Assembly: GCA_947626105.1 (NCBI GenBank)
Contig: CANQQY010000001.1
Location: forward strand, 62,001 to 126,000
DNA: 64,000 nucleotides
Direction of reading: 5' to 3'
From: an uncultured Clostridia bacterium
GTDB lineage: Bacteria > Bacillota > Clostridia > Christensenellales > Borkfalkiaceae
The notes below the pieces were generated by a model. That model saw only the letters and a program-made list of their open reading frames with translations, had not been told where the DNA came from and made no database searches. Shown here piece by piece: positions 32,501 to 41,393 of the stretch. Positions within the stretch are counted from its first letter, which is position 1, and the number at the start of each line of letters is the position of its first letter. The position numbers and the translations under genes are program-made.

Positions 32501-32699
32501 ATGTTTCGTTGAATTTCTTTTTTCGTCTGCGCCTTGGGGCGCATACTCAAAAACAATTCAACGAGGGGTTAAGTTTTTTGCCTTGTAGTTGCGATTCGGC
32601 CGCCACCTTTCTGTTTCACAGGACAGTAAGTCGAAAGGGTTCGGCAAATTGAGTCGCCCATGGCGGAAATGAATTCCGCCTAAGGCAAGTTATTTGGAA
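32501..32699 (-). promoter_or_regulatory. Putative structured 5' leader / composite repeat, copy 2
   Basis: Minus-strand element just upstream of asnS. The terminal stem uses CGTTGAATT (32507-32515) with AATTCAACG (32555-32563), enclosing TGCGCC-TTGG-GGCGCA (32528-32543). Flanks CCCCTCG and CGAAACAT are shared with copy 1 while the stem sequence is not, yet both pair. A conserved block at 32591-32659 and a GGCGGAA hairpin at 32662-32679 follow. The element ends about 13 bp before the asnS ATG. No classical T-box consensus. Confidence 0.5.
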
Positions 32700-32950
32700 G
32701 CGTGCCCACCTCAGTCACCTGCGGTGACAGCTCCTCCTTGGGAGGAGCCATGCCCCCTCCGTGGGAGGGGGACTAAGGGGGTGGGCAAGTCTTGGCTTCC
32801 CCTCGAGGGGAAGCCGAGAGTTGCCACTTGCTTCCCCTCGTAGGGGAAGTCCCCGAAGGGGGATAGGGTTTCCAAAAACCCCTCAGTCACGCAAGGGCGC
32901 GTGACAGCTCCCCTAAGAGGGGAGCCAAGGGGAAGCCAAGAGACTTCCGA
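32700..32950. repeat. Hairpin-repeat cluster between proS and asnS
   Basis: No gene is seen. Consecutive blocks CTCAGTCACCTGCGGTGACAG, CTCCTCCTTGGGAGGAG, CCCCTCCGTGGGAGGGG, CTTCCCCTCGAGGGGAAG and CCCCTAAGAGGGG run up to the proS stop. Confidence 0.75.
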
Positions 32951-32954
32951 AAAA

Positions 32955-34385
32955 TCAATACGCCCGAGCGAAAAATACCGTGTGGACGGAAGGTTTGCCG
33001 CAGGTGACGCAAGTCTCTTCCGTATTCTCCTTTGCCATGACGCGCGCGGTCGCCTGCGCGTATTCCTTTACCTTATCCTCGCAGGCGCGGCAGCCGCACC
33101 AGCCGGCGCGGACGAAATTGCCCCCGTTCACGCCGTCCAAAAGTTCGTCGAGCGTCTTTGCGCTGATGATCCGCCCGTCCATGCGAGCCTTTGCCTTTTC
33201 GTAGAGCGTTTCCCCGATCTTGCCGAGGAGCGCCTTGACGGACTCCGCGGCTCCATCGAGGGGAAGTTCGGACTTTTCGAGCGTGTCGCGGCGGAACACC
33301 GTCATCACGCCGTTTTCAATGTCGCGCGGTCCGAGTTCCACGCGGAGCGGAACCCCCTTCATCTCCCATTCGTTGAACTTCCAACCGGGAGAATTGTCGC
33401 TGTCGTCCACCTTCACGCGGAGCCCCGCCTTCTTTAATGTATCGGCGAGCGAATTGCACGCGTCGAGCACCCCTTCCTTCTTTTGGGCGATGGGCACGAT
33501 GACGACCTGTACGGGCGCGACAGGGGGAGGCAGGACGAGCCCTCTCTGATCCCCGTGGGTCATAATGATCGCCCCGATGAGCCGCGTAGAAACGCCGTAG
33601 CTCATCGTGTAGGCGTATTTCATCGTTCCGTCTTTATCGGTAAACTGCACGTTGAACGCCTTTGCGAAATTCTGCCCCATATAATGGGTCGTTCCGGACT
33701 GCAAGCTCTTGCCGTCGTGCATCATGGCTTCCATGCCGTAAGTGGCGACTGCGCCCGCGAACTTCTCTTTCTCCGTCTTTCTTCCCGTGAGCACGGGCAT
33801 ACAGAGGACGTCCTTCGCGAAATCCTCGTAAAGATGAAGCATGTTGAGCGTCTCCCGTTCCGCCTCTTCGCCCGAAGCGTAGACGGAATGCCCCTCCTGC
33901 CACAAGAATTCGCTCGTACGGAGGAAGGGACGGGTCGTTTTCTCCCAGCGCATGACGTTGCACCACTGGTTGAGGCGGAGCGGAAGATCTCTCCAACTCT
34001 CCGTCCACTTGCCCATCATGTGTCCGATGATCGTCTCCGAAGTCGGACGGACGACGAGCGGTTCTTGCAATTTTTCGCCGCCCGCATGGGTGACGACGGC
34101 GACCTCGGGCGCGAAGCCTTCGACGTGCTCGGCTTCCTTCGTCATGAAGCTCATGGGAATGAGCAGGGGGAAATAGGCATTTTCGACGCCCGCCGCCTTG
34201 AAGCGGAAATCCAGCTCGCGTTGGAGATTCTCCCACACGGCATAGCCGTAGGGACGGATGACCATCGTCCCCTTGACGGGACCGTAATCCACGAGCTTCG
34301 TCTTTAAGACGACGTCGGTATACCATTGGGGGAAGTCCTGTTCGATGTCCGCGATTTGGGATACGAATTGTTCGTTTTTAGCCAT
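32955..34385 (-). CDS. proS: Prolyl-tRNA synthetase (type 3, archaeal-like)
   Basis: Class II synthetase of 476 residues, the short archaeal/eukaryote-like form without the bacterial editing insertion. Motifs: RPTSETIIGHMMGKW, FLRTSEFLWQEGHSVYAS, and MTHGDQRGLVLPPPVAPVQVVIVPI leading into the anticodon-binding domain. The C-terminal zinc domain has WCGCRAC..CVTCG cysteines and the protein ends in Tyr as in this class. ATG 34385 follows an AGGAGC site. A promoter lies 40 bp upstream inside a dyad. Confidence 0.95.
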   Translation of the reverse strand: MAKNEQFVSQIADIEQDFPQWYTDVVLKTKLVDYGPVKGTMVIRPYGYAVWENLQRELDFRFKAAGVENAYFPLLIPMSFMTKEAEHVEGFAPEVAVVTHAGGEKLQEPLVVRPTSETIIGHMMGKWTESWRDLPLRLNQWCNVMRWEKTTRPFLRTSEFLWQEGHSVYASGEEAERETLNMLHLYEDFAKDVLCMPVLTGRKTEKEKFAGAVATYGMEAMMHDGKSLQSGTTHYMGQNFAKAFNVQFTDKDGTMKYAYTMSYGVSTRLIGAIIMTHGDQRGLVLPPPVAPVQVVIVPIAQKKEGVLDACNSLADTLKKAGLRVKVDDSDNSPGWKFNEWEMKGVPLRVELGPRDIENGVMTVFRRDTLEKSELPLDGAAESVKALLGKIGETLYEKAKARMDGRIISAKTLDELLDGVNGGNFVRAGWCGCRACEDKVKEYAQATARVMAKENTEETCVTCGKPSVHTVFFARAY

Positions 34386-34410
34386 AAACAGCTCCTGTCG
34401 GTTGCAAAAA

Positions 34411-34453
34411 ATAGGATATGGCATATTATACCATATCCTTTTTGATTTGTCGA
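34411..34453 (-). promoter_or_regulatory. proS promoter embedded in a dyad / upstream terminator
   Basis: Minus strand TCGACA (complement 34448-34453) and TATAAT (complement 34425-34430), 17-bp spacer. The -10 is in the loop of AGGATATGG..CCATATCCT (about 34413-34438), which also has T-runs on both sides and could end degV transcription. The same hairpin may thus serve as terminator and operator. Confidence 0.65.
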
Positions 34454-34520
34454 ATCTTTGAGAGGAATTTCCCAAAAAAATCCCCTTCCTTTCACATTTT
34501 TACGAAAGAGACCGCAAACG

Positions 34521-35414
34521 TTAAAACTCGTTTCGAAGGCTCTTCGAAATATACCCGAGCGCGAAGGCGCCGGGACCGACGTGCGCGCCGATGACGGGCC
34601 CCATGATCTGCACATAGGGCTCGATGTGGAAATGTTCTCTTACGTACTCCGTAAGTTCGGTTGCGGCGGGTTCGTTGTCGGTATGGACGATAAAGCAATA
34701 GTTGAACTCGGGGTCGGGGCCCTCCGTCTCGAGCTTTTTCTTGATATAGGAGATCGCCTTTTTCGTGCCCATGACCTTGTCGATCACGCCGAGCTTCCCC
34801 TCTTTATCGAACGAAATAATGGGTTTTACCCTTAAAACGCTGCCGGCCGCTGCCGCCGCCGCGGAGATCCTTCCGCCGCGTTTGAGAAATTGCAGATCGT
34901 CCGCGACGATGAAGTGCTGGATATGCAGGCGCACGCCTTTGACGAACTCATACGTCTCCTGCGCCGTCTTGCCCTCGTTGCGGCACTTCAAAGCGAGACG
35001 CACGAGCGCGCCCTGCCCCACCGTTGCGGTGAGCGGATCTACGACAAAGACGCGGAACTTCGGAAAGTCCTTCTTTACGTCCGCCGCCGCCTGCTCCGCA
35101 TTTTCCCAGGTATTTGCGAGCCCCGACGAGATCGTAAAGTGGACGACGTCCTCCGCGCCTTCCTGCGCAAGTTTCAAAAAGTGACTGTAATGCGATTCGT
35201 AGTTGAGTTTGCTCGTTTTCGGCATTGCGCCGCCGCGAAGTTCGTTATAGAAATCGACGTATTGCTTGTACTCGGTGAAATTATCGAGGTGTTCGGTGAT
35301 CGTCCCGTCTTTTTCGAGCATGAACGTCAGCGGCGCGAGCTTGATGTCGTTTTCGACGACAAAGTCATGGTAGAGATCGCATGTCGAATCTGTCGACAGC
35401 GTGAATTTGTACAT
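34521..35414 (-). CDS. DegV family fatty-acid-binding protein (paralog 2)
   Basis: A 297-residue DegV/FakB-type protein with the N-terminal FTLSTDSTCDLYHDF segment, the AMPKTSKLN (TSQP-equivalent) segment, the HFTISSGLANTWENA fatty-acid-site segment and the LQFLKRGGRIS segment. It is the second DegV in the window and differs markedly from that at 2630. I start at MYKFTLS (35414), with AGAGGAT upstream, instead of an ATG 30 bp earlier. A TATAAT box (complement 35443-35448) lies just upstream with a weak -35. Confidence 0.93.
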   Translation of the reverse strand: MYKFTLSTDSTCDLYHDFVVENDIKLAPLTFMLEKDGTITEHLDNFTEYKQYVDFYNELRGGAMPKTSKLNYESHYSHFLKLAQEGAEDVVHFTISSGLANTWENAEQAAADVKKDFPKFRVFVVDPLTATVGQGALVRLALKCRNEGKTAQETYEFVKGVRLHIQHFIVADDLQFLKRGGRISAAAAAAGSVLRVKPIISFDKEGKLGVIDKVMGTKKAISYIKKKLETEGPDPEFNYCFIVHTDNEPAATELTEYVREHFHIEPYVQIMGPVIGAHVGPGAFALGYISKSLRNEF

Positions 35415-35510
35415 AGTTTTATCCTCTCCGTATATTTTCTTCATTATATCATATAATGCGGGTCAATGCAAGAATATTTCTTCATTTTGTTTCTTTTTTC
35501 TTCCAAACCC

Positions 35511-35539
35511 TTGAAAAACGCGGAAAATCCCTGTATAAT
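35511..35539 (+). promoter_or_regulatory. Promoter of the phosphohexomutase gene
   Basis: TTGAAA at 35511-35516 and TATAAT at 35534-35539, 17-bp spacer, 38 bp before the ATG. Confidence 0.88.
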
Positions 35540-35577
35540 AGTGGCAGTGCAGGAAAAATAGTCCATAAGGGGGAGAA

Positions 35578-37062
35578 ATGTTGAAAAATTATCTGTCGCT
35601 CAAAAACGGGACGGATGTGCGCGGCACGGCGATCGCGGGCGTCGAAGGCGACCCCGTCACCCTCACCGAAGAAGCGGTGAAGGACATCGGCAAGGCATTC
35701 TGCATGTGGCTGTCCCTTGAAAAGCATATCGCCAAGGCGGCCGTCGCCATCGGGCACGATTCCCGCCTCTCCGCAAAAAAAATCGAGGGTTGGCTGACGG
35801 AAGCCGTCACCGCCTGCGGTTCGGACGTGATTTTGACGGGTCTAAGCTCCACGCCCTCCATGTTTATGCTTCTCCAAGAAGATTTCGGCGCGGACGCTTC
35901 CATCATGATCACGGCGAGCCATTTGCCCTATCAGAAGAACGGGCTCAAATTCTTCCTGAAAGAAGGCGGGCTCGAAGGCTCGGACGTCGAACAGATCCTG
36001 TCCCTTGCGCAGGCGGGCGTCTCGATCGGCGCCGCCGAGCAGGGCTCCGTGACCGAAAAACCCTATCTTGCAACATATGCACGGGGGCTCGTGGAAAAGG
36101 TCCGCCGCGAGACGGGAAAACAGGAGCCGCTCAAAGGGAAAAAGATCGTCGTCGACGCGGGCAACGGCGCGGGCGGATTTTATGCCGATCTCGTCTTGAA
36201 GCCGCTCGGTGCGGACACAGAGGGTTCCCAATTTTTGGAGCCCGACGGCAGTTTCCCGAACCATATCCCCAATCCCGAAAACGAGACCGCCATGCAGTCC
36301 GTCTGCGCCGCGGTGGGAAAGAACCATGCCGACTTCGGCATCATCTTCGATACGGACGTCGACAGGGCGGGCGCGGTCGCTCCCGACGGCAGGGAGATCA
36401 ACCGCAACCGTCTGATCGCGCTCATCTCCGCCATTCTTCTGGAAGAGAAGAAGGGCGTCATCGTCACCGACTCCGTGACGAGCGACGGGCTGACGACGTT
36501 TATCGAAAGCCGCGGCGGCGTCCACCGCCGTTTCAAACGGGGCTATAAGAACGTCATCAACGAGAGCAAGCGTCTCAACGCGGAAGGGGAATACTCCCCT
36601 CTCGCTATTGAGACGAGCGGCCACGCCGCACTCAAAGAAAATTATTTTCTCGACGACGGCGCATACCTCGTGACGCGGCTCCTCATCGCCCTCGCAAAGA
36701 AAGGCGATCTCGAAAGTCTCATCCGCGATCTTCCCGAACCCGTGGAAGCGGAAGAGGTGCGGCTGCACTTTAAGGCGGGCGTCGACTTCAAGACGCTCGG
36801 CGAGGAAGTCCTCACGGATTTCCGCGGATACGTCGGAAAAACGCCCTACCTCTCGCTTGCGCCGAGCAGTTTCGAGGGCGTGCGCGTCAACTTCGACCAT
36901 GCCCACGGCGACGGGTGGACGCTTCTTAGAATGAGTCTACACGAGCCTATCATGCCCGTAAACCTCGAGAGCAATTCCGTCGGCGGCGTCGCAAAGATGA
37001 AGGCGGAACTGTATGAATTTCTGAAAAAGTACGACTTCCTCGAAACCGAAAAATTAAAATAA
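35578..37062 (+). CDS. Phosphomannomutase/phosphoglucomutase
   Basis: A 494-residue alpha-D-phosphohexomutase that interconverts hexose 1- and 6-phosphates. The phosphoserine loop is TASHLPYQKNG with Ser114. The metal loop is DTDVDR (258-263). The sugar-specificity part has ETSGHAALKENYFLDDGAY, where EtSGH rather than GEMSGH is seen. The C-terminal phosphate-binding domain follows. Which sugar is used cannot be told from sequence alone. AAGGGGGAG precedes the ATG. Transketolase follows by 29 bp, so carbohydrate genes are grouped. Confidence 0.93.
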   Translation: MLKNYLSLKNGTDVRGTAIAGVEGDPVTLTEEAVKDIGKAFCMWLSLEKHIAKAAVAIGHDSRLSAKKIEGWLTEAVTACGSDVILTGLSSTPSMFMLLQEDFGADASIMITASHLPYQKNGLKFFLKEGGLEGSDVEQILSLAQAGVSIGAAEQGSVTEKPYLATYARGLVEKVRRETGKQEPLKGKKIVVDAGNGAGGFYADLVLKPLGADTEGSQFLEPDGSFPNHIPNPENETAMQSVCAAVGKNHADFGIIFDTDVDRAGAVAPDGREINRNRLIALISAILLEEKKGVIVTDSVTSDGLTTFIESRGGVHRRFKRGYKNVINESKRLNAEGEYSPLAIETSGHAALKENYFLDDGAYLVTRLLIALAKKGDLESLIRDLPEPVEAEEVRLHFKAGVDFKTLGEEVLTDFRGYVGKTPYLSLAPSSFEGVRVNFDHAHGDGWTLLRMSLHEPIMPVNLESNSVGGVAKMKAELYEFLKKYDFLETEKLK

Positions 37063-37091
37063 AATTTGAAAAATCATAAGGAGATATATGT

Positions 37092-39080
37092 ATGAAACAG
37101 ACGACCATCAATGCGATCCGCATTCTTTCGGCGGAAGCGATCCAAAAGGCAAATTCGGGTCACCCCGGGCTCCCGCTCGGCTCCGCCCCCATCGCCTACA
37201 CGCTTTGGCAGAATTTTTTGAAATTCAACAACAAGGATCCCAAATGGGATGACAGAGACCGTTTCGTCCTCTCCGCAGGGCACGGCTCCATGCTCAACTA
37301 CTCCCTGCTCTATCTCTACGGGTTCGGGCTCACCGTGGAAGATCTTCAAAACTTCCGCCAGCTCGGCTCCAAGACGCCCGGCCATCCCGAATACGGCCAC
37401 ACAAAGGGCATCGAGACGACGACGGGCCCCCTCGGGCAGGGCATCGCGAATGCCGTGGGGATGGCGGTCGCGGAAGCGCACCTCGCCGCAAAATTCAACC
37501 GCGAAGGCTTCCCCATCGTCGATCACTACACCTATGCGCTCTGTGGCGACGGCTGTCTCGAAGAGGGGATCTCCTACGAGGCATGCTCGTTCGCGGGCAC
37601 GCACGAGCTCGGAAAACTCATTCTCTTTTATGACGATAACGACATCACCATCGAGGGCAATACCGACATTACCTTCAAAGAGGACGTCGGCGCCCGCTTC
37701 AAGGCGCAGAACTGGCAGGTGCTTCACGTCGATCTCGTTAAAAATCCCGATAACGTGCTGATGATCGCAAACGCCATCCGCAAGGCGCAGAAGGATCTGA
37801 AACACCCTTCGATCATCATCTGCAAGACGAAGATCGGATACGGCACGCCCCTCGAAGGCAGCCACAAGTGCCACGGCTCCCCTCTCGGCGTTGAAAATTT
37901 GCAAAAGACGAAGGAAAAGCTCGGCTGGACTTCTGCCCCCTTCGAAGTGCCCGAAGAAGTGCTCAAACACTGCAAGACGGCGGGCAGACGCGGCGCAAAG
38001 CGCGAGAGAGAATGGAAAGCGATGTTCGCGGAATACGAAAAGCAGTATCCCGAGCTCGCCGCGGAATACAAGGCGGCGATGAAGGGCGAACTTCCCGATT
38101 ACACCAAAATGGAAGAGCTCTTTGCCTTTGAAAAGCCCATGGCGACCCGCCAGACTTCCGCGCAAGTACTTCAAAAGATCGCGGCGGTCACCCCGACGCT
38201 CATGGGCGGCAGTGCGGACCTCGCCCCCTCCAATCTCTCCGATATGAAGAATACGGACGCGGTCACTTACGGCGATTTCGCACCCGGCTCCTATGAGGGC
38301 AGAAATATGCACTTCGGCATCCGCGAACATGCGATGGCGGCGATCGCAAACGGCATGCAGCTTCACGGCGGCGTCCATGCGTATTGCTCCACCTTCTTCA
38401 TCTTCTCCGATTATTGCAAACATGCGATGCGGCTCTCCGCCCTCATGAATATCCCCGTCGTCTACATTCTCACGCACGACAGTATCGGCGTCGGCGAGGA
38501 CGGTCCCACCCACGAACCCGTGGAACAGCTTATCGCGCTCCGCTCCATTCCCAATATGAAGGTCTACCGTCCCGCGGACGGGAAAGAGACGGCGGCGGCG
38601 TGGATCTCCGCGCTCACGGGGACGTCCCCCACCGCGCTCGTCCTCACGAGGCAGAACCTGCCCCAATATGAAAACAGCGGGCTCGCGGCTCTCAAAGGCG
38701 GCTATGTGCTCGAAGATTGCGAGGGAAAACCCGACGTGCTCCTCATCGCAAGCGGCTCCGAGGTCGAACTGTGCGTCAAGGCGAAAGCGGCTCTCGCGGA
38801 AGAGGGCGTCAAGGCGCGCGTCGTCTCCATGCCCTGCTTCGAGGAATTCGAAAAACAGAGCGATAAATATAAGGAGAGCGTGATCCCGTCCTCCGTCAAG
38901 GCGCGCGTGTGCGTCGAGGCGGGCTCCCCTTACAGCTGGTATAAGTATGCGGGGGACAAGGGCGAGATCGTCGCAATGTCCACCTTCGGCGCGAGCGGCC
39001 CCGCTCCCAAGCTGTTTGAAAAGTTCGGCTTCACCGTTGAAAACGTCGTCGAAAAGGCAAAATTGAGTTTGAAGAAATAA
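37092..39080 (+). CDS. tkt: Transketolase
   Basis: Thiamine-diphosphate enzyme of the pentose phosphate pathway, 662 residues, the normal full length. The N-terminal domain has NSGHPGLPLGSAPIAY and the TPP/metal motif GDGCLEEGISYEACSFAG..YDDNDITIEGNT. The middle domain has GSADLAPSN and the transketolase signature VYILTHDSIGVGEDGPTHEPVEQ. The C-terminal regulatory domain is complete. It is probably co-transcribed with the phosphohexomutase. A strong terminator follows its stop. Confidence 0.96.
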   Translation: MKQTTINAIRILSAEAIQKANSGHPGLPLGSAPIAYTLWQNFLKFNNKDPKWDDRDRFVLSAGHGSMLNYSLLYLYGFGLTVEDLQNFRQLGSKTPGHPEYGHTKGIETTTGPLGQGIANAVGMAVAEAHLAAKFNREGFPIVDHYTYALCGDGCLEEGISYEACSFAGTHELGKLILFYDDNDITIEGNTDITFKEDVGARFKAQNWQVLHVDLVKNPDNVLMIANAIRKAQKDLKHPSIIICKTKIGYGTPLEGSHKCHGSPLGVENLQKTKEKLGWTSAPFEVPEEVLKHCKTAGRRGAKREREWKAMFAEYEKQYPELAAEYKAAMKGELPDYTKMEELFAFEKPMATRQTSAQVLQKIAAVTPTLMGGSADLAPSNLSDMKNTDAVTYGDFAPGSYEGRNMHFGIREHAMAAIANGMQLHGGVHAYCSTFFIFSDYCKHAMRLSALMNIPVVYILTHDSIGVGEDGPTHEPVEQLIALRSIPNMKVYRPADGKETAAAWISALTGTSPTALVLTRQNLPQYENSGLAALKGGYVLEDCEGKPDVLLIASGSEVELCVKAKAALAEEGVKARVVSMPCFEEFEKQSDKYKESVIPSSVKARVCVEAGSPYSWYKYAGDKGEIVAMSTFGASGPAPKLFEKFGFTVENVVEKAKLSLKK

Positions 39081-39085
39081 CGTAC

Positions 39086-39111
39086 GGGGGCGCTTTCCGC
39101 GCCCCCTTTTT
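39086..39111 (+). terminator. Terminator of tkt
   Basis: GGGGGCGC-TTTC-GCGCCCCC with a T-run, starting 6 bp after the stop codon. Confidence 0.94.
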
Positions 39112-39133
39112 GACTATCGTAGCGGCATTCCGA

Positions 39134-39291
39134 TTACGTCATGGTGAGCGTAGTCGAACCATCACCTTATTTTATAATGCGGTGACCCTTCGACACGCCG
39201 CAAGGACAGCGGCGGCTACTTCGCGCCAAGGGCGGCGCTCGTGCCGCGCTTCGACAACAAAAAGAACGTGCGCGCGGGGCAGCATGACGTA
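39134..39291. repeat. MITE-like element with TTACGTCA/TGACGTA ends, copy 2
   Basis: It shares both ends and the internal GAGCGTAGTCGAA / CTTCGACACGCC parts with 21396-21491 but has about 60 bp of extra DNA that resembles 3710-3750 (GGGCGGCGCTCGTGCCGCGCTTCG). Downstream, 39300-39380 holds degenerate CCCCT-AGGGG blocks. I see no gene in 39112-39395. Confidence 0.65.
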
Positions 39292-39395
39292 TTTTTACGA
39301 CACCCCCTCAGTCTCGCAAAGGTCGCCAGCTCCCCTAAGATGGGCGCCAGAGGGGGCAGCCTCCTACGAGGGCGCGCCAAAGCACATAATTACCT

Positions 39396-40259
39396 ATGAA
39401 ATCTTTGAAAGACAATCGTTTCTACGGCTACGCCGCGCTCTTCTTCGTCTATGCGGCGGCAGCGGCGGGAGGGATCGCGATCTATCTGTCGCTCCCTCTC
39501 CCCTTTTGGCTGTCCCTCTTCATCGCCGACGTTGCGGCGACCGTCCTTGTGTTCCTGTTCAGTCTCCTTTACGGGAACGCCTCCGTCTACGACCCCTATT
39601 GGAGCGTCCAGCCCATCGTCATCCTTGCGGCGTTTGGGATCGGGGAGGGAGTCTCTTTCGCTTTCCTCTTCCCCCTGATCGCCGTCTGCATCTGGGGCGT
39701 ACGGCTCACGGCAAATTGGGCGTATACCTTTCACGGGCTCGAACATCAGGACTGGCGGTATACGATGCTCAAAGAAAAGACGGGGAAATGGTACTTTTTC
39801 ATCAATTTGATCGGGATCCACCTCGTGCCGACCCTCGTCGTATACGGGTGCGTCCTGCCCGCCGTCTTTACGGCGGTCTATGCGCCACAGCTCAATGCGG
39901 GCGGTATTGTGTTCTTTGTCCTCTCCCTTCTCGCCGTTCTCTTGCAGGGCACGGCAGATGTGCAGATGCACATTTTTCGCAAAAAGAAAACGGGCGGGTT
40001 CATACGGACGGGGCTTTGGAAATACGCGCGGCATCCGAATTATCTCGGCGAGATCCTCATGTGGTGGGGCGTCGGACTTGCCGCGGTCTGCCTCATGCCC
40101 GCGAGGTGGTATCTGCTCGGCGGCGCGCTTGCGAACACCCTGCTCTTTTGCTTTGTGAGCGTTCCGCTCGCCGACGGACACCAGTCGCGCAAGGATGGAT
40201 TTGAGGAATACAAGAAGAACACCCGCGTGTTTCTCCCCCTCTATAAAAAACAAAAATGA
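39396..40259 (+). CDS. DUF1295 family integral membrane protein
   Basis: A 287-residue membrane protein of the DUF1295/steroid 5-alpha-reductase C-terminal-like group. About seven hydrophobic segments are present. The conserved C-terminal signature GLWKYARHPNYLGEILMWWGVGL (near residues 208-230) and DGHQSRKDGFEEYKKNTRVFLPL are complete. Relatives include isoprenylcysteine methyltransferase-like and reductase-like enzymes; no activity can be assigned. Its 3' end overlaps the convergent membrane-protein gene by 19 bp. Confidence 0.92.
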   Translation: MKSLKDNRFYGYAALFFVYAAAAAGGIAIYLSLPLPFWLSLFIADVAATVLVFLFSLLYGNASVYDPYWSVQPIVILAAFGIGEGVSFAFLFPLIAVCIWGVRLTANWAYTFHGLEHQDWRYTMLKEKTGKWYFFINLIGIHLVPTLVVYGCVLPAVFTAVYAPQLNAGGIVFFVLSLLAVLLQGTADVQMHIFRKKKTGGFIRTGLWKYARHPNYLGEILMWWGVGLAAVCLMPARWYLLGGALANTLLFCFVSVPLADGHQSRKDGFEEYKKNTRVFLPLYKKQK

Positions 40260-40951
40260 TCCCGCACTCGCGGGATCTGCGCGTAGATACTCATGATGAA
40301 CAGGAGCCGCCCCCCATTGAAGGGGGCGGCTCCGCTAAAAGCAAGAATAGAACTCATAACGAATATTGCTACGGAAATACAGATCGGGATCCAAGGAATT
40401 TGAAAAGAACTCACCGCACCCGCAAGGAATTCTTCTTTCGCCAAACAAAGACTGCGAATCAAAAATAACGTGGAAATGTCCGTCGCGCACCTTTGGATCC
40501 ATCTGCCCAAATTGAGAAAAAGGTTATCGCGCTTGCCTTTGGGTGAGAGCAGGCAATACGAAACCCAAAATTCCAGCGCGTGTTTGAATTTTGGTTTTGC
40601 TTTTATCTCATTTTCGTTTTGTTTCAAAAATCCGGTTACATCAAAATGACTTCTCTTTGCCCATTTGACAGAAGGAGAAACATATGACCAACTCATAAAG
40701 ATCCATGCGATGATAGCCATGAGAGGCGACAATATTACACCGGCAATAAAAGTTTCATTGATAAGTTCATCATTTAAGACATCAAGCAGAACAAGCGCCG
40801 ACAAAATGAACGGAACAAAAATACCGATTATGACCGTAGCAGACACTGCAATGTGAAATATCAGCGTGCGTTTCGCCTCTCGGGGGCAAGCCGCCTTCCA
40901 TGCCTGCACGGGGCCGATCATTTCGCCCGCGGGACATTGAATTGAAGTCAT
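40241..40951 (-). CDS. Membrane protein of unknown function with repeat-altered tail
   Basis: A 236-residue AT-richer gene. Hydrophobic segments lie at about residues 30-60, 68-92, 180-215; no family recognised. ATG 40951 follows GAGGAG. The last about 30 codons (40241-40335) run through a GCCGCCCCCATTGAAGGGGGCGGC-type hairpin repeat, so the C-terminus (SGAAPFNGGRLL..) seems to come from repeat DNA and may not be ancestral. The gene end also overlaps the DUF1295 gene. It is divergent from an Xre regulator with a consensus promoter. Confidence 0.75.
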   Translation of the reverse strand: MTSIQCPAGEMIGPVQAWKAACPREAKRTLIFHIAVSATVIIGIFVPFILSALVLLDVLNDELINETFIAGVILSPLMAIIAWIFMSWSYVSPSVKWAKRSHFDVTGFLKQNENEIKAKPKFKHALEFWVSYCLLSPKGKRDNLFLNLGRWIQRCATDISTLFLIRSLCLAKEEFLAGAVSSFQIPWIPICISVAIFVMSSILAFSGAAPFNGGRLLFIMSIYAQIPRVRDHFCFL

Positions 40952-40982
40952 ATTTTTTCTCCTCAATAGTATTTATATTTCT

Positions 40983-41011
40983 ATTATACAGTAATAAAAA
41001 TGCATAGTCAA
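40983..41011 (-). promoter_or_regulatory. Promoter of the 236-residue membrane-protein gene
   Basis: Minus strand TTGACT (complement 41006-41011) and TATAAT (complement 40983-40988), 17-bp spacer. The adjacent AT-rich DNA up to 41073 should also hold the Xre-gene promoter, which I could not define. Confidence 0.88.
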
Positions 41012-41073
41012 GCATTTGAGAAAAATTTCAGATAAAATGTAGAAAATATTTTAGTAAGCTGTTGAGGAGAACA

Positions 41074-41373
41074 ATGCAATTAAAAATCCGGGAACTTCGG
41101 GAAGAGTTTCAGATGACGCAAAAGGAGCTTGCGGAAAAAGTATCGAGCGCACAGCGAAATGTGAGCAACTGGGAAAACGGCGTAAATGAGCCCGATCTCG
41201 ATACCGTCGTCAAGCTCTGCGAGATTTTTCATGTCGGGCTCGAAGAATTATTCGGGTTCGAAGCAGACTCCGCCGTATCTGCCGCGGATCGGGAACTCCT
41301 CTCAAAGATCAAAAAATTGACCCCTTCGCAAACCGCCGCGCTCTCCGCGTTTCTCGATACCCTCTCAAAATAA
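41074..41373 (+). CDS. Xre-family HTH regulator
   Basis: A 99-residue Cro/CI-type DNA-binding protein. The HTH spans about residues 2-55 (IRELREEFQMTQKELAEKVSSAQRNVSNWENGVNEPDLDTVVKLCEIFHVGLEELFG); a short helical tail (LSKIKKLTPSQTAALSAFL) likely dimerises. I take ATG 41074 after GAGGAG rather than an ATG 12 bp upstream. It is divergent from the 236-residue membrane-protein gene and 20 bp ahead of a nitroreductase gene, so it may control both. Confidence 0.92.
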   Translation: MQLKIRELREEFQMTQKELAEKVSSAQRNVSNWENGVNEPDLDTVVKLCEIFHVGLEELFGFEADSAVSAADRELLSKIKKLTPSQTAALSAFLDTLSK

Positions 41374-41393
41374 TCCGTCAAAAGGAGATCGAT

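Noticed and set aside
32489-32700. T-box riboswitch upstream of asnS (also considered for tyrS and proS)
   Set aside because: I found no specifier loop and no conserved T-box antiterminator sequence; the tyrS and proS leaders are also too short.
34448-34454. A TGTCGAA Spo0A box upstream of proS
   Set aside because: A single 7-mer is expected several times by chance in 64 kb; it overlaps the proS -35 region and has no partner box.
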